Part shown: one piece after another, positions 51,105 to 60,655 of the stretch
Layout of the letters: the number at the start of each line of letters is the position of its first letter
How positions within the stretch are numbered: position 1 is the first letter of the stretch
Origin: DASRSS01 sp963799045
GTDB taxonomy: Bacteria; Actinomycetota; Actinomycetes; Mycobacteriales; Jatrophihabitantaceae
Length of the DNA stretch: 64,000 nt
Assembly: GCA_963799045.1 (NCBI GenBank)
Contig: CAWCVN010000005.1
Location: 248,001 to 312,000 of the forward strand
Direction: 5' to 3'
Notes under the pieces: model-generated
Seen by the model: only the letters and a program-made list of their open reading frames with translations
The model's database searches: none
What the model was told of the DNA's origin: nothing
Position numbers and translations under genes: made by a program

Positions 51105-52475
51105 TCACCGGCGGGCGGTTCCGGCTGGGCGGGTGCGGGCAGTTCGGGGGCCGGTACCGATAGACGTGCCTTGTGGGCTGGTCCACTCGTAGGTGCCGTC
51201 GGGGTGTTTGGTCAGTTTCCATCGCCCGTGATGCTTCAACCGGTGGTGCCGTGCACAGAGGCTTCGCAGATTCGCGACCGACGTCGGTCCGTTGGGCCAG
51301 GGGTTGCGATGATCGAGATGGCAGTCGATGGCGGGCCGGTTGCAGCCGGGGTGCACGCAGGTCTTGTCGCGGGCGATCACTTGGCGGGCGATCCGTGCCG
51401 GCGGGCGGTAGGTGTCGCTGCGCGGTGGTGGCGGCGTCGAGGAGCGGCCGAGGGTGTCGACGGGGATCACGGGCTGATCGCGTCGGGCAGGGCGGCGATG
51501 CGGCGGGCCATGGAGGCGGGGATCGGCCCGTACCCGTCCAGTTCGGCGGGCTGGTCGTCCTGCCCGGCCAGGGTCGAGGCGGCGATGGTGATGCTGACGG
51601 CGGGTTTGAGGCCGTGCCGCTTCGGCAGGCCCGGCATGTCCAGCGCGGCGTTGCAGATGTCGACGATGGCGTCGGCACGGCGCTGGTCGGCGGTGCGCTG
51701 TCGGCCTGCTCGGTTTTGACGGCCCAGGTGTTGATCGCGGTCATCACGGTCGCCGCCCCGTCGGCAGCCAGATGCAGGACACACATCGGCCATGTAATCG
51801 GGTTCGTCGTAGGAGATGACGTGCCGGTCGGCGAACGCCTCCGCGTGCCGGGCGACTTCGTCCTTGCGGTCGAACTTGGCGACGGCGCGGCCGCACGGCG
51901 GCGCGGAACTGGCCGGCGGTCTGCCGGCACCCGCGCGGCAACACCCGGTCCTGCACCTTCACGGCGATCTCGTCCGGGCAGGTCGGCGACCGCGAACGCC
52001 AGGGTGCGGGCGTGCCCGAACGGCAAAAACCCGCCCGTGACCAGCTCCAGCGTGTCGGAGAGCCGGCCGGTGAGCTGTTCGGCGACGTGCAATGCGGGCT
52101 TCGGCTGTGGCGGGGGCGATCTGCAGCACGCAGGCGACCTCGTCGCGTGGTGAACTCCTCCCCGTCCGGGTCCCGGCGGGAGACCTCGGCCAGGAACTCT
52201 TGCTGCTTGCCCTGCACGGCGGCGATCAGCTTCTCCGACGCGGCCAGCGCATCCATCAACGCCTCATCGGTCAGCGACGGCGCGTACAGCAGGTTCAACA
52301 CCTCCACCGCCACCGGCGACGGGTCGAGCACCGCCAGCGCGGAGGCAGCGGCCGACGGGTCATCAGACACGTCGGCCGGGGAGCGCAGCAGCGTGGTCGC
52401 GGCGGGGTCGACCGGGATGGGTTCCCCGACCGGAGGCGCGGTGTCGCGCTGCAGCAGTCGCGGAGGAGGAAACAT
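51105..52475 (-). pseudogene. DUF222/HNH endonuclease (13E12-like), multiply frameshifted
   Basis: An ATG with GGAGGAGG upstream (52475) opens a DUF222-type protein (SLTDEALMDALAASEKLIAA, QGKQQEFLAEVSRRDPDGEE). Coherent pieces then appear in different frames: EQLTGRLSDTLELVTGGFLP, FGHARTLAFAVADLP, VLHLAADGAATVMTAINTWA, DAIVDICNAALDMPGLPKRH, DGYGPIPASMARRIAALPDA, and finally the HNH domain RDKTCVHPGCNRPAIDCHLD and LCARHHRLKHHGRWKL. At least five single-base shifts are needed to join them. The total length suits an intact protein, so either the gene is decayed or the sequence is poor here; such families are also repeated in genomes and misassemble easily. Confidence 0.8.
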
Positions 52476-52681
52476 GGGAACTAATATACCCGAACAAGCG
52501 TGCGAAAGTCAAGGGCCCGGGGGACTTTCCCCTTATTCTGCAAGGAATTCCAGCGGGACGGTGGCTCAAAGGCGACCGCCGCGAGCCAGCCCGCGGACAG
52601 CCGCAAGCCAGCAACGAAACCCCGCCGAGAACGCAACTCCCCGTCGCTGCGCTCTTCACCGCACAGCACTCCCCCGCAGCG

Positions 52682-53547
52682 TCACAACCATCGCAGCCAC
52701 TCCCCGTGCGGACTCGCCGTCGCGAGTGCGTCCCCGTCGCGCGCGAGCACGAACGGAATGGGCCCGTCGGGCACAGCCAGATCCACGACCACACCCGGCC
52801 CCTCGTTCGACAACCACACCACCGAGCGCTCGGCCGCCAGCTCGCCGATCGAGGACCGGAACCGCGTGCGCTGCTCCGCCGTCAGGTACGCGAGCACCGC
52901 GGAGTGGAAGACGACCAGCGTCGCGTCGGTCGGCGCCTGGGCCGCGGCATCGGCCAGGTCGGTCAGCAGGTCGCCACGGCGCACCAGCGCAGGATCCACG
53001 CGCGCGAGCGCGACCGCACCGCGCAGCACCTCGAAGCGATCGGTGTGTTCGGTATCGGCACCGGACCGCTGGAGTGGCAGTCCAGGACGACGGGAGACGA
53101 GCCGATCACTCGCCCGTCGCCGTACCGGTACGCATAGCGGTCCGGGTACAGGCACAGCCCCGCCGAGGCACCGACCTCCAGTAACGCGAGCGGGCCGCCC
53201 AGCGCCGCGAGCGCGGGCAGCAGGACCGCGCACCTGCGCGCCTCGTTCGTCTGCGTTCGTCGCGCGCTCATCGTCGCCGACAGCTCGCCCCAGTGTCCGA
53301 CAACCCATTCGCGGAACGGTGCATACGCCTCGACCGGCCCTGCAAGGAACCGGGCCGCCGCGAGCAACAGGTTCGGCTGCCGCTTCGGCGCGGGCAGCGT
53401 GTCAAGCAGCGCGAGCACCTCGCGGTCGTCGGCCACTCCGAGACACAGCCGCTCGTAGGTGGGTGAGCTCCCACGCAGTTGCCGCTCGGCCATCGACCGG
53501 TAGCGCCGCGAGGTTGCCTCCCCCTCGTGCCCGGCCCAGTCGACCAC
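52682..53547 (-). pseudogene. DUF2332-family gene with deletion and frameshift
   Basis: The N-terminal frame (53547 on) reads SPTYERLCLGVADDREVLAL, LLAAARFLAGPVEAYAPFRE, LPALAALGGPLALLEVGASA and GLCLYPDRYAYRYGDG, typical of DUF2332, up to LDCHSSGPVP. The second half continues in another frame (EHTDRFEVLRGAVALARVDP, LLTDLADAAAQAPTDATLVV, FHSAVLAYLTAEQRTRF) to the stop at 52682. The segment normally between, about 20 residues, is missing, and the span is two bases off a codon multiple. Function of the family is unknown. Confidence 0.72.
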
Positions 53548-53551
53548 TGCG

Positions 53552-55039
53552 CTACTCGCCGGCGCCCAGCTTCGCCAGCAGGATGTCCTTCACCGCCGCG
53601 GCGTCTGCCTGGCCGCGGGTCGCCTGCATGACAGCACCCACCAGCGCGCCCACGGCGGCCACCTTGCCGGACCGGACCTTCTCGGCGACATCCGGATTGG
53701 CGGCGATCGCCTCGTCGGCGGCCAGCTCCAACGCGCTCGTGTCCGAGACGCGCTGGAGTCGCTTCTCGGCGATCACGGTGTCGACGTCGTGTCCGGTTTC
53801 CAGGATCCCGTCCACGGCCTGACGCGCGAGCGCCACCGACAGCGTGCCGTCGTCGACCAGCGCGATCAGCCGCGCCACGTGGGTGGCTGTGACGCCGAGG
53901 TCCGCCGCGTCCACCTCACGCTCGTTGCTCTTCTGCGCCAGATATCCGAGCCACCAGTTGCGCGCCTCACCCACGGGTGCGCCCGCCTCGACGGTCGCGC
54001 CGATAAGGTCGACGACGCCGGCGTTGGACATCTGCACCATGTCCTCGGCGCTGACCCCGAGCGACTCACGCATGCGTGCGCGCCGGGCGGCCGGCAACTC
54101 GGGCAGACCGGCCCTGATCTGCTCGATCCAGTCGGGGTCGGGAGCGACCGGCACGAGGTCCGGCTCCGGAAAGTAGCGGTAGTCGGTCGCCTCCTCCTTG
54201 CTGCGGCCCGGGCGGGTGTCGCCGGTCGTCTCGGAGAAGTGCCGGGTCTCCTGGTGGATCCGCTGGCCAGCGTCGAGCAGTCCGGCCTGTCGGATCATCT
54301 CCGAGCGCACCGCGCGCTCGACCGAGCGCAGCGAGTTGACGTTCTTGGTCTCGGTGCGGGTGCCCCACTCCTCCCCCGGCTTGTTCAGCGACGTGTTCAC
54401 GTCGCAGCGCAGCGAGCCCTGCTCCATACGCACGTCGCTGACGCCGAGGGTGCGCAGGATGTCGCGGAGCTCGGTGACGTAGGCCTTCGCCACCTCGGGC
54501 GCGCGTTCCCCGGCTCCCGGCACCGGCTTGGTGACGATCTCGATAAGCGGGATGCCGGCCCGGTTGTAGTCGACCAGCGAGTAGTCGGCGCCGTGGATGC
54601 GCCCGGACGTGCCGACGTGCGTGTTCTTGCCGGTGTCCTCCTCCATGTGCACTCGCTCGATACCCACCCGATAGGTGGTGCCGTCGACCTCGACGTCGAG
54701 GTAGCCGTCGACACACAGCGGCTCGTCGTACTGCGAGGTCTGGAAGTTCTTCGGCATGTCCGGGTAGAAGTAGTTCTTCCGCGCAAACCGACACCACGGC
54801 GCGACCGAGCAGTTCAGCGCAAGGCCGATCTTGATCGTCGACTCGATCGCGGTTTCGTTGACGACTGGCAGCGCACCGGGCAGGCCGAGACACACCGGAC
54901 AGGTGTGCGTGTTCGGCGGAGCCCCGAACTCCGCCGAGCAGCCGCAGAACATCTTCGACGCGGTGCCGAGCTCGACGTGCGTCTCCAGCCCGAATACCGG
55001 TTGGTAACGGGCGACAACGTCCTCGTACGACCGGCTCAT
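53552..55039 (-). CDS. gatB: Asp/Glu-tRNA amidotransferase subunit B
   Basis: A 495-residue tRNA-binding subunit of GatCAB. The opening YQPVFGLETHVELGTASKMF, the Cys motif CGCSAEFGAPPNTHTCPVCL, LPGALPVVN, RKNYFYPDMPKNFQTSQYDE and the kinase-domain segment RCDVNTSLNK are standard; the C-terminal helical and YqeY-like domains run to LLAKLGAGE. It phosphorylates and amidates mischarged Glu-tRNA-Gln or Asp-tRNA-Asn. ATG 55039 overlaps the gatA stop by 4 bp. Confidence 0.96.
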   Translation of the reverse strand: MSRSYEDVVARYQPVFGLETHVELGTASKMFCGCSAEFGAPPNTHTCPVCLGLPGALPVVNETAIESTIKIGLALNCSVAPWCRFARKNYFYPDMPKNFQTSQYDEPLCVDGYLDVEVDGTTYRVGIERVHMEEDTGKNTHVGTSGRIHGADYSLVDYNRAGIPLIEIVTKPVPGAGERAPEVAKAYVTELRDILRTLGVSDVRMEQGSLRCDVNTSLNKPGEEWGTRTETKNVNSLRSVERAVRSEMIRQAGLLDAGQRIHQETRHFSETTGDTRPGRSKEEATDYRYFPEPDLVPVAPDPDWIEQIRAGLPELPAARRARMRESLGVSAEDMVQMSNAGVVDLIGATVEAGAPVGEARNWWLGYLAQKSNEREVDAADLGVTATHVARLIALVDDGTLSVALARQAVDGILETGHDVDTVIAEKRLQRVSDTSALELAADEAIAANPDVAEKVRSGKVAAVGALVGAVMQATRGQADAAAVKDILLAKLGAGE

Positions 55040-56526
55040 GCGAGCACCTCCGCCGGGGGGACGAGTCGTTCGGTCGCGGCCTCGAACGCCGCGGCCACGC
55101 GGTAGCACCGCTCGTCTGCCAACGCCGGCGCCATGATCTGCAGCCCCACCGGCAGCCCCTCCGAGAGCCCGCACGGCACCGAGATCGCCGGCGTCCCCGC
55201 GAGCGAAGCGGGCAGGGTGCACAGGTCGTTGATGTACATCGCCATCGGGTCGTCGACGCGCTCGCCGATGCCGAACGCCACGAACGGCGAGGTCGGGGAC
55301 ACCAGCACGTCAGCCTGCTCGTACGCGGCGGCGAAGTCACGCGCGATCAGCGTCCGCACCTTCTGCGCCTGGCCGTAGTACGCGTCGTAGTAGCCCGACG
55401 ACAGCGCATAGGTGCCGATGATGATGCGCCGCTTCACCTCGGGCCCGAAGCCGGCCTCGCGGGTCAGCGACATGACCTCCTCGAGCGAGTTCACGCCGTC
55501 GTCGCCGACGCGCAGCCCGTACCGCACCGAGTCGAACCGGGCGAGGTTGGACGAGCACTCGCTGGGCGCGATCAGGTAGTACGCGGGAAGCGCGTAGTCG
55601 AAGTGCGGGCAGGAGACCTCGACGACCTCGGCGCCGAGCTCGCGCAGCTTCGCCACGGCGGCGCGGAAGGCGGCGAGCACGCCGGCCTGGTAACCCTCGC
55701 CGCTGAGCTCCCTGACCACCCCGACCCGCAACCCGGTCAGGTCACCACGCGCGCCCTCGCGGGCCGCCTCGACCACGGCCGCGGCCGGCGCGGGGATCGA
55801 GGTCGAGTCGCGCGGGTCGTGCCCGGCGATCACCTCGTGCAGCAGCGCGGCGTCGAGCACGGTGCGCCCGAACGGACCGGCCTGGTCCAGCGAGGAGGAG
55901 AACGCGATCAGCCCGTAGCGCGACACCGCCCCGTAGGTCGGTTTATGCCCGACGATGCCGGTGACGGCGGCGGGCTGGCGGATCGAGCCGCCCGTGTCCG
56001 TGCCGATCGACAGCGGCGCCTCGAGGCCGGCGACCGCCGCGGACGATCCTCCCGACGAGCCGCCCGGGATCCGGCCGAGGTCCCACGGGTTGCGGGTAGG
56101 GCCGTAGGCGGAGTTCTCGGTCGAGCTGCCCATCGCGAACTCGTCCATGTTGGTCTTGCCCAGCATCACGATCCCGGCGTCCTTGATGCGCGTGGTGATC
56201 GTGGCGTCGTACGGCGGGACCCAGTTCTCGAGGATCTTCGACCCGGACGTCGTCGGCAGCCCCTTGGTGACGACGACGTCCTTCATCGCCAGCGGGACGC
56301 CCGCGAGCGGACCGAGTTCGTCGCCCGCGGCCCGCTTCGCGTCGACCGCCGCCGCGGCCGCGAGCGCACCCTCGGTGTCCACGTGCAGGAAGGCCTTGAG
56401 CCGGTCGTCGACCGTCGCGATCCGGTCCAGGTGGGCCTGGGCGACCTCGACGGCGGAGACGCCGCCGGAGGCGATCTCGGCAGCGGTCTCGGCCGCGGTC
56501 ATGCTGATCAGATCGGACACGCTCAC
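55036..56526 (-). CDS. gatA: Asp/Glu-tRNA amidotransferase subunit A
   Basis: A 496-residue amidase-signature enzyme that releases ammonia from glutamine for the amidation. The catalytic Lys lies in GVPLAMKDVVVTKGLPTTSG, the Gly/Ser-rich signature in PGGSSGGSSAAVAGLEAPL and the nucleophilic Ser in IGTDTGGSIRQPAAVTGIVG. It overlaps gatB (ATGA) and gatC (GTGA), so the three form a tightly coupled operon. Confidence 0.96.
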   Translation of the reverse strand: MSVSDLISMTAAETAAEIASGGVSAVEVAQAHLDRIATVDDRLKAFLHVDTEGALAAAAAVDAKRAAGDELGPLAGVPLAMKDVVVTKGLPTTSGSKILENWVPPYDATITTRIKDAGIVMLGKTNMDEFAMGSSTENSAYGPTRNPWDLGRIPGGSSGGSSAAVAGLEAPLSIGTDTGGSIRQPAAVTGIVGHKPTYGAVSRYGLIAFSSSLDQAGPFGRTVLDAALLHEVIAGHDPRDSTSIPAPAAAVVEAAREGARGDLTGLRVGVVRELSGEGYQAGVLAAFRAAVAKLRELGAEVVEVSCPHFDYALPAYYLIAPSECSSNLARFDSVRYGLRVGDDGVNSLEEVMSLTREAGFGPEVKRRIIIGTYALSSGYYDAYYGQAQKVRTLIARDFAAAYEQADVLVSPTSPFVAFGIGERVDDPMAMYINDLCTLPASLAGTPAISVPCGLSEGLPVGLQIMAPALADERCYRVAAAFEAATERLVPPAEVLA

Positions 56527-56861
56527 GCCTCCTCGTCCAGGATGCGCGGGACGCGGAACTTGGCGTCCTCGACGGCGGGTGCACCGGCGAGCACGTCCTC
56601 GACCGGCAGCGAAGGCCGCACCTCGTCCGGGCGGAAGACGTTGGTCATCGCCACCGCATGGGAAGTCGGCGGGATGTCAGCCGCGGCGACCTCACGCACC
56701 CGGGCGACAGCGCTGAGGATCACGTCCAGCTGGCCGGCGAAGGTGTCCAGCTCCTGCTCGCTGACGGCCAGCCGCGCCAGGTGGGCCAGGTGGGCGACGT
56801 CCTCGCGGCTGATCCGCTCGGCGGCGGACCCGGAGGCGGTGGATTCGGTTGAGTCGGGCAC
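56523..56861 (-). CDS. gatC: Asp/Glu-tRNA amidotransferase subunit C
   Basis: A 112-residue small subunit that stabilises GatA. The family core is ISREDVAHLAHLARLAVSEQ, ELDTFAGQLDVILSAVARVR, followed by the SHAVAMTNVFRPDEVRPSLP segment and ILDEEA at the end. GTG 56861 gives a 15-residue polar N-terminus before the core; the open frame to 57089 overlaps the divergent ACT gene and is not used. Confidence 0.93.
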   Translation of the reverse strand: MPDSTESTASGSAAERISREDVAHLAHLARLAVSEQELDTFAGQLDVILSAVARVREVAAADIPPTSHAVAMTNVFRPDEVRPSLPVEDVLAGAPAVEDAKFRVPRILDEEA

Positions 56862-56949
56862 GACCCATGAGTCTACGGACCGCCGGGAACCCGGCCCGAC
56901 CCGTGACCCGCGTAACGCGCCCGATACCTGGGTCCGGCAGGCTGTCGGT

Positions 56950-57594
56950 GTGTCGTACTTGATCCGTGTCGTCCTTCCCGACCGCCCCGGCGCCCTCGGC
57001 GCGGTGGCGACGGCCCTGGGCACGGTCGGCGCCGACATCCTCAGCCTGGACGTCATCGAGCGCTCGCCGGACAGCGCGACCGACGACATCGTCGTCGAGC
57101 TGCCGCCGGACCGGCTGGCCGACTCGCTGGTGTCCGCGGCCGCGACCGTGCCCGGCGTGCGGGTGGAATCGATCCGGCCGTATGCCGGGCAAATCGATCC
57201 CCATCGCGAGCTCGAGCTGCTCGACAGCCTGGCCGAGCACCCGGCCGAGCCGCTTGCGGTGCTCGCCGACGGCGTCGCCCGGATCTTCCGTGCGGCGTGG
57301 GCACTGGTGCTCAGCGCGCCTGCGGGGGGCTATGCGACCGTATTGGCCCGCGGCGGGGCGGCGCCGGAGCTGGACTCGCTGCCCGTGCCGTGGTGGCCGC
57401 CGAGGCCCGCCCGGGCCGTCGAGCACACCGACTGGGCGCCGGCCGACTGGACCCACCTGGGCACCGAACTGGCGGTGACCCCGCTGGGCCAGGTCGCCGT
57501 TCTGGTCGGGCGCCCGATGCTGCGCTGGCTGCCCGCGGAGCTGGTTCGACTCCAGCACCTCAGCGCGATCGCAGCCACCGTCACCACCAGCTGA
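56950..57594 (+). CDS. ACT-domain protein divergent from gatCAB
   Basis: A 214-residue protein. The N-terminal ACT domain is SYLIRVVLPDRPGALGAVAT, ALGTVGADILSLDVIER, and a second, less clear domain (residues about 90-214) includes AVLADGVARIFRAAWALVLS and AVTPLGQVAVLVGRPMLRWL. It probably binds an amino acid. A similar ACT protein lies between gatC and ligA in mycobacteria, so the synteny is old. No enzymatic motif is seen. Confidence 0.82.
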   Translation: MSYLIRVVLPDRPGALGAVATALGTVGADILSLDVIERSPDSATDDIVVELPPDRLADSLVSAAATVPGVRVESIRPYAGQIDPHRELELLDSLAEHPAEPLAVLADGVARIFRAAWALVLSAPAGGYATVLARGGAAPELDSLPVPWWPPRPARAVEHTDWAPADWTHLGTELAVTPLGQVAVLVGRPMLRWLPAELVRLQHLSAIAATVTTS

Positions 57595-57629
57595 GCGGCG
57601 CCGCCTACCGACCGCCGCGCCGGCCCACC

Positions 57630-57635
57630 TAGGCT
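57630..57635 (+). promoter_or_regulatory. Candidate -10 box (leaderless) for the SDR gene
   Basis: TAGGCT fits TANNNT and ends 6 nt before ATG 57642, without a ribosome binding site. Confidence 0.4.
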
Positions 57636-57641
57636 TCAGGC

Positions 57642-58514
57642 ATGGCGAAGTGGACGACGGCCGACATCACCGACCTGACCGGACGCATCTACGTGGTGAC
57701 CGGCGCGAACAGCGGGCTGGGCGAGTGGACCACTCGGGCCCTCGCCGAGCACGGCGCCACGGTAATCATGGCCTGCCGCAACATCGGCAAGGCCGAACGC
57801 GTGGCGGCCGCCGTCGGCGGCCGGACCGAGGTGCGCCCGCTGGACCTGTCCGACCTGGATTCGGTGCGGGCCTTCGCCGACGGCGTGGAGCGCGCCGACG
57901 TCCTGGTCAACAACGCCGGAGTCATGGCGCTGCCGCAGGCCCGCACCAAGGACGGCTTCGAGATGCAGTTCGGCACCAACCACCTGGGGCACTTCGCGCT
58001 GACCGGGTTGCTGCTGCCGAAGCTCGGCGAGCGGGTTGTCACCGTCTCCAGCGGCGCGCACCGGCTCGGCCGAATCAACCTCTCCGACCTCAACTGGGAG
58101 CGGCGCCGCTACCAGCGCTGGCTGGCTTACGGCCAGTCGAAGCTCGCCAACCTGATGTTCGCCTACGAGCTGCAGCGCCGCCTCGAGGCGGCCGGGTCAT
58201 CGGTACTGTCCCTCGCCGCGCACCCCGGCTACGCGGCCACCGACCTGCAGTCTCACACGCAGTCCGTGCAGGACCACGTCATGGCCTTCGGCAACCGGTT
58301 CTTCGCGCAGAGCGCCGAGATGGGTGCGCTGCCGACGCTGTACGCGGCGACCGCCGGCGACGTCGCGGGCGGCGCGTTCTACGGGCCGGACGGATTCGGC
58401 GAGCAGCGTGGCTTCCCCCACAGCGTCGGGTCGTCGCGCGCCTCGCGCGACGAGGTCGTCGCTCGCGCGCTGTGGCAGCGTTCGGAGGAGCTCACCGGCC
58501 TGCGCTACCCGTGA
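57642..58514 (+). CDS. Short-chain dehydrogenase (retinol-dehydrogenase-like)
   Basis: A 290-residue SDR. The cofactor motif is YVVTGANSGLGEWTTRALAE, followed by ADVLVNNAGVMALPQ, FGTNHLGHFALTG, the catalytic Ser in VVTVSSGAHRLG and the YGQSKLANLM catalytic Tyr/Lys. The layout is that of the light-dependent protochlorophyllide/retinol-dehydrogenase-like group common in actinobacteria. The substrate is unknown. The 3' end overlaps the convergent ligA gene by 23 bp. Confidence 0.88.
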   Translation: MAKWTTADITDLTGRIYVVTGANSGLGEWTTRALAEHGATVIMACRNIGKAERVAAAVGGRTEVRPLDLSDLDSVRAFADGVERADVLVNNAGVMALPQARTKDGFEMQFGTNHLGHFALTGLLLPKLGERVVTVSSGAHRLGRINLSDLNWERRRYQRWLAYGQSKLANLMFAYELQRRLEAAGSSVLSLAAHPGYAATDLQSHTQSVQDHVMAFGNRFFAQSAEMGALPTLYAATAGDVAGGAFYGPDGFGEQRGFPHSVGSSRASRDEVVARALWQRSEELTGLRYP

Positions 58515-60624
58515 CGGCGGCAACCGCCTCGGGCCCGGCGTCGAGCAACCTGCGGAAGCCGTCCTCGTCGAGGATCGGCACGCCCAGCTGCTCGGCCTTG
58601 TCCGCCTTCGAGCCGGCGTTGTCCCCGGCGACGACGAAGTCGGTCTTCTTCGACACCGAACCGGCGGCCTTGCCGCCGCGCGAGACGATCGCCTCCTTGG
58701 CCTCGTCCCGCGAGAACCCCGCCAGGGACCCGGTGACGACCACGGTCAGCCCGTCGAGGGTCTTCACCACCGACGTGTCGACCGCGTCGGCCATCCGCAC
58801 GCCGGCGGCGGCCCACTTCTCGACGATCGCCCGGTGCCAGTCCACGGCGAACCAGTCCGTCACGGCCTCGGCGATCACGCTGCCGACACCGTCGACGGCC
58901 GACAGCTGGTCGACCGACGCCGCGCGGATCGCGTCCATCGAACCGAACCGTGTCGCCAGGGCCCGCGCCGCCGTCGGCCCGACGTGGCGGATCGACAGCG
59001 CCACCAGCACCCGCCACAGCGGCCGGGACTTCACCTGCTCGAGGTTGTCGAGCAGCTTCACGCCGTTGGCCGACAGCACCCGGCCGTCGCGGACGTCCTC
59101 GGCCGGGTCGCTCTTCTTCGCCATCCGGGTGAAGAGGGGCACGCGGACCAACGCGTCCGCGGTGACGCCGAACAGGTCGCCCTCGTCGGTGAGCGCACCG
59201 CCGTCGAGCAGCGCGATCGCGCCCTCCTCACCGAGCGCCTCGATGTCCAGCGCGCCCCGGGAGGCGAGGCTGGACAGCCGCTCGCGCAGCTGCGCGGGGC
59301 ACGAGCGGGCGTTCGGGCAGCGGATGTCCTTGTCGCCCTCCCGCTCGGGGCGCAGCTCGGTGCCACAGGCCGGGCAGTGGGTCGGCATGACGAACTCGCG
59401 CTCGCTGCCGTCCCGCAGGGCGGTCACCGGGCCGACGATTTCCGGGATGACGTCGCCCGCCTTGCGCAGCACCACCGTGTCGCCGATCAGGACACCCTTG
59501 CGCCTGACCTCGTAGGCGTTGTGCAGCGTCGCCATCTCGACCGTCGAACCGGCGACCTGCACCGGCTCCATCACCCCGTACGGCGTCACCCGGCCGGTGC
59601 GCCCGACGTTGACGCGGACGTCGAGCAGCCTGGTGTTGACCTCCTCCGGCGGGTACTTGTAGGCGATCGCCCAGCGTGGTGCCCGGCTGGTCGCCCCGAG
59701 GCGGCGCTGCATCGCGATCTCGTCGACCTTGACGACCACGCCGTCGATCTCGTGCTCCAACCCGATGGTGGGGTCGTGCCGGTGCGCGCCGTAGTAGTCG
59801 ATGAACTCCTGCACGCCGGTCAGGTCCGGCACCACGCGCACCCGTGACGAGGTGGGCAGCCCCCACGCGGCGAGCCGGTCGTACCAGCCGGACTGGGTCT
59901 CGACCTGCGGTCCACCTTCGACCCGTCCGACACCGTGGATGACGACCTGCAGCGGCCGGCCGGCCGTGACCCGCGGGTCCTTTTGCCGCAGCGATCCCGC
60001 GGCGGTGTTACGCGGGTTGGCGAACGGCGGCTTGCCGGCCTCGACCAGCGCCGCGTTGAGCTCCTCGAAGTGGGTCACGGGGAAGAAGACCTCGCCGCGC
60101 ACCTCGAGGACGGCCGGCACGTCGGCACCCGCCAGTCGCTGCGGCACGTTGCCGATCGTGCGCACGTTCGGGGTGACGTCCTCGCCGGTGCGCCCGTCGC
60201 CCCGGGTCGCTCCGCGCACCAGCCGCCCGTCCTCGTAGAGCAGGCTGATCGCCAGGCCGTCGACTTTCAGCTCGCACAGGTAGGACGGCACCGTGCCGGC
60301 CTCGCGCTCGACACGGTGCGCCCAGGCCTCGACCTCCTCCGCGGAGAAGGCGTTGTCCAGGCTGAGCATCCGCTCGAGGTGGTCGACCGCGGTGAACAGC
60401 GTCGAGTAGCTGCCGCCGACCCGCTGGGTGGGCGAGGAGGGCGTGCGCAGGTCCGGGTAGGCGTCCTCGAGCTCCTGCAACCTGCGCATGGCAGCGTCGT
60501 AGTCGGCGTCGCTGGCCGTCGGCTGGTCGAGGACGTAGTAGCGGTAGGCGTCGTCGTCGATCTCCTGCGCGAGCCGAGCGTGTTCCTCGCGGGCGTCGGC
60601 AGGGGCGGCCTGCGGTTCGGTCAC
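58492..60624 (-). CDS. ligA: NAD-dependent DNA ligase
   Basis: A 710-residue ligase that seals nicks in replication and repair. The adenylation domain carries the KxDG motif CELKVDGLAISLLYEDG with nucleophile K120, then DGRTGEDVTPNVRTI, NPRNTAAGSLRQKD and EIDGVVVKVDEI. An OB fold, a four-Cys zinc finger (HCPACGTELRPE, IRCPNARSCPAQ), helix-hairpin-helix repeats and a C-terminal BRCT domain (TLDGLTVVVTGSLAGFSRDE) follow. GTG 60624 is the natural start; the frame continues open upstream into a shadow of the MetE-like gene. Confidence 0.95.
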   Translation of the reverse strand: MTEPQAAPADAREEHARLAQEIDDDAYRYYVLDQPTASDADYDAAMRRLQELEDAYPDLRTPSSPTQRVGGSYSTLFTAVDHLERMLSLDNAFSAEEVEAWAHRVEREAGTVPSYLCELKVDGLAISLLYEDGRLVRGATRGDGRTGEDVTPNVRTIGNVPQRLAGADVPAVLEVRGEVFFPVTHFEELNAALVEAGKPPFANPRNTAAGSLRQKDPRVTAGRPLQVVIHGVGRVEGGPQVETQSGWYDRLAAWGLPTSSRVRVVPDLTGVQEFIDYYGAHRHDPTIGLEHEIDGVVVKVDEIAMQRRLGATSRAPRWAIAYKYPPEEVNTRLLDVRVNVGRTGRVTPYGVMEPVQVAGSTVEMATLHNAYEVRRKGVLIGDTVVLRKAGDVIPEIVGPVTALRDGSEREFVMPTHCPACGTELRPEREGDKDIRCPNARSCPAQLRERLSSLASRGALDIEALGEEGAIALLDGGALTDEGDLFGVTADALVRVPLFTRMAKKSDPAEDVRDGRVLSANGVKLLDNLEQVKSRPLWRVLVALSIRHVGPTAARALATRFGSMDAIRAASVDQLSAVDGVGSVIAEAVTDWFAVDWHRAIVEKWAAAGVRMADAVDTSVVKTLDGLTVVVTGSLAGFSRDEAKEAIVSRGGKAAGSVSKKTDFVVAGDNAGSKADKAEQLGVPILDEDGFRRLLDAGPEAVAAVTGSAGR

Positions 60625-60655
60625 ACGGCAGACGTTACCGAGTGTCGGTGACCGT

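Noticed and set aside
51040..52092. Upstream part of the 705-codon frame ending at 49975, as one fusion protein
   Set aside because: The upstream part contains DUF222 scraps in the wrong frame and meaningless sequence; a secreted protein with its own signal peptide starts at 51039.
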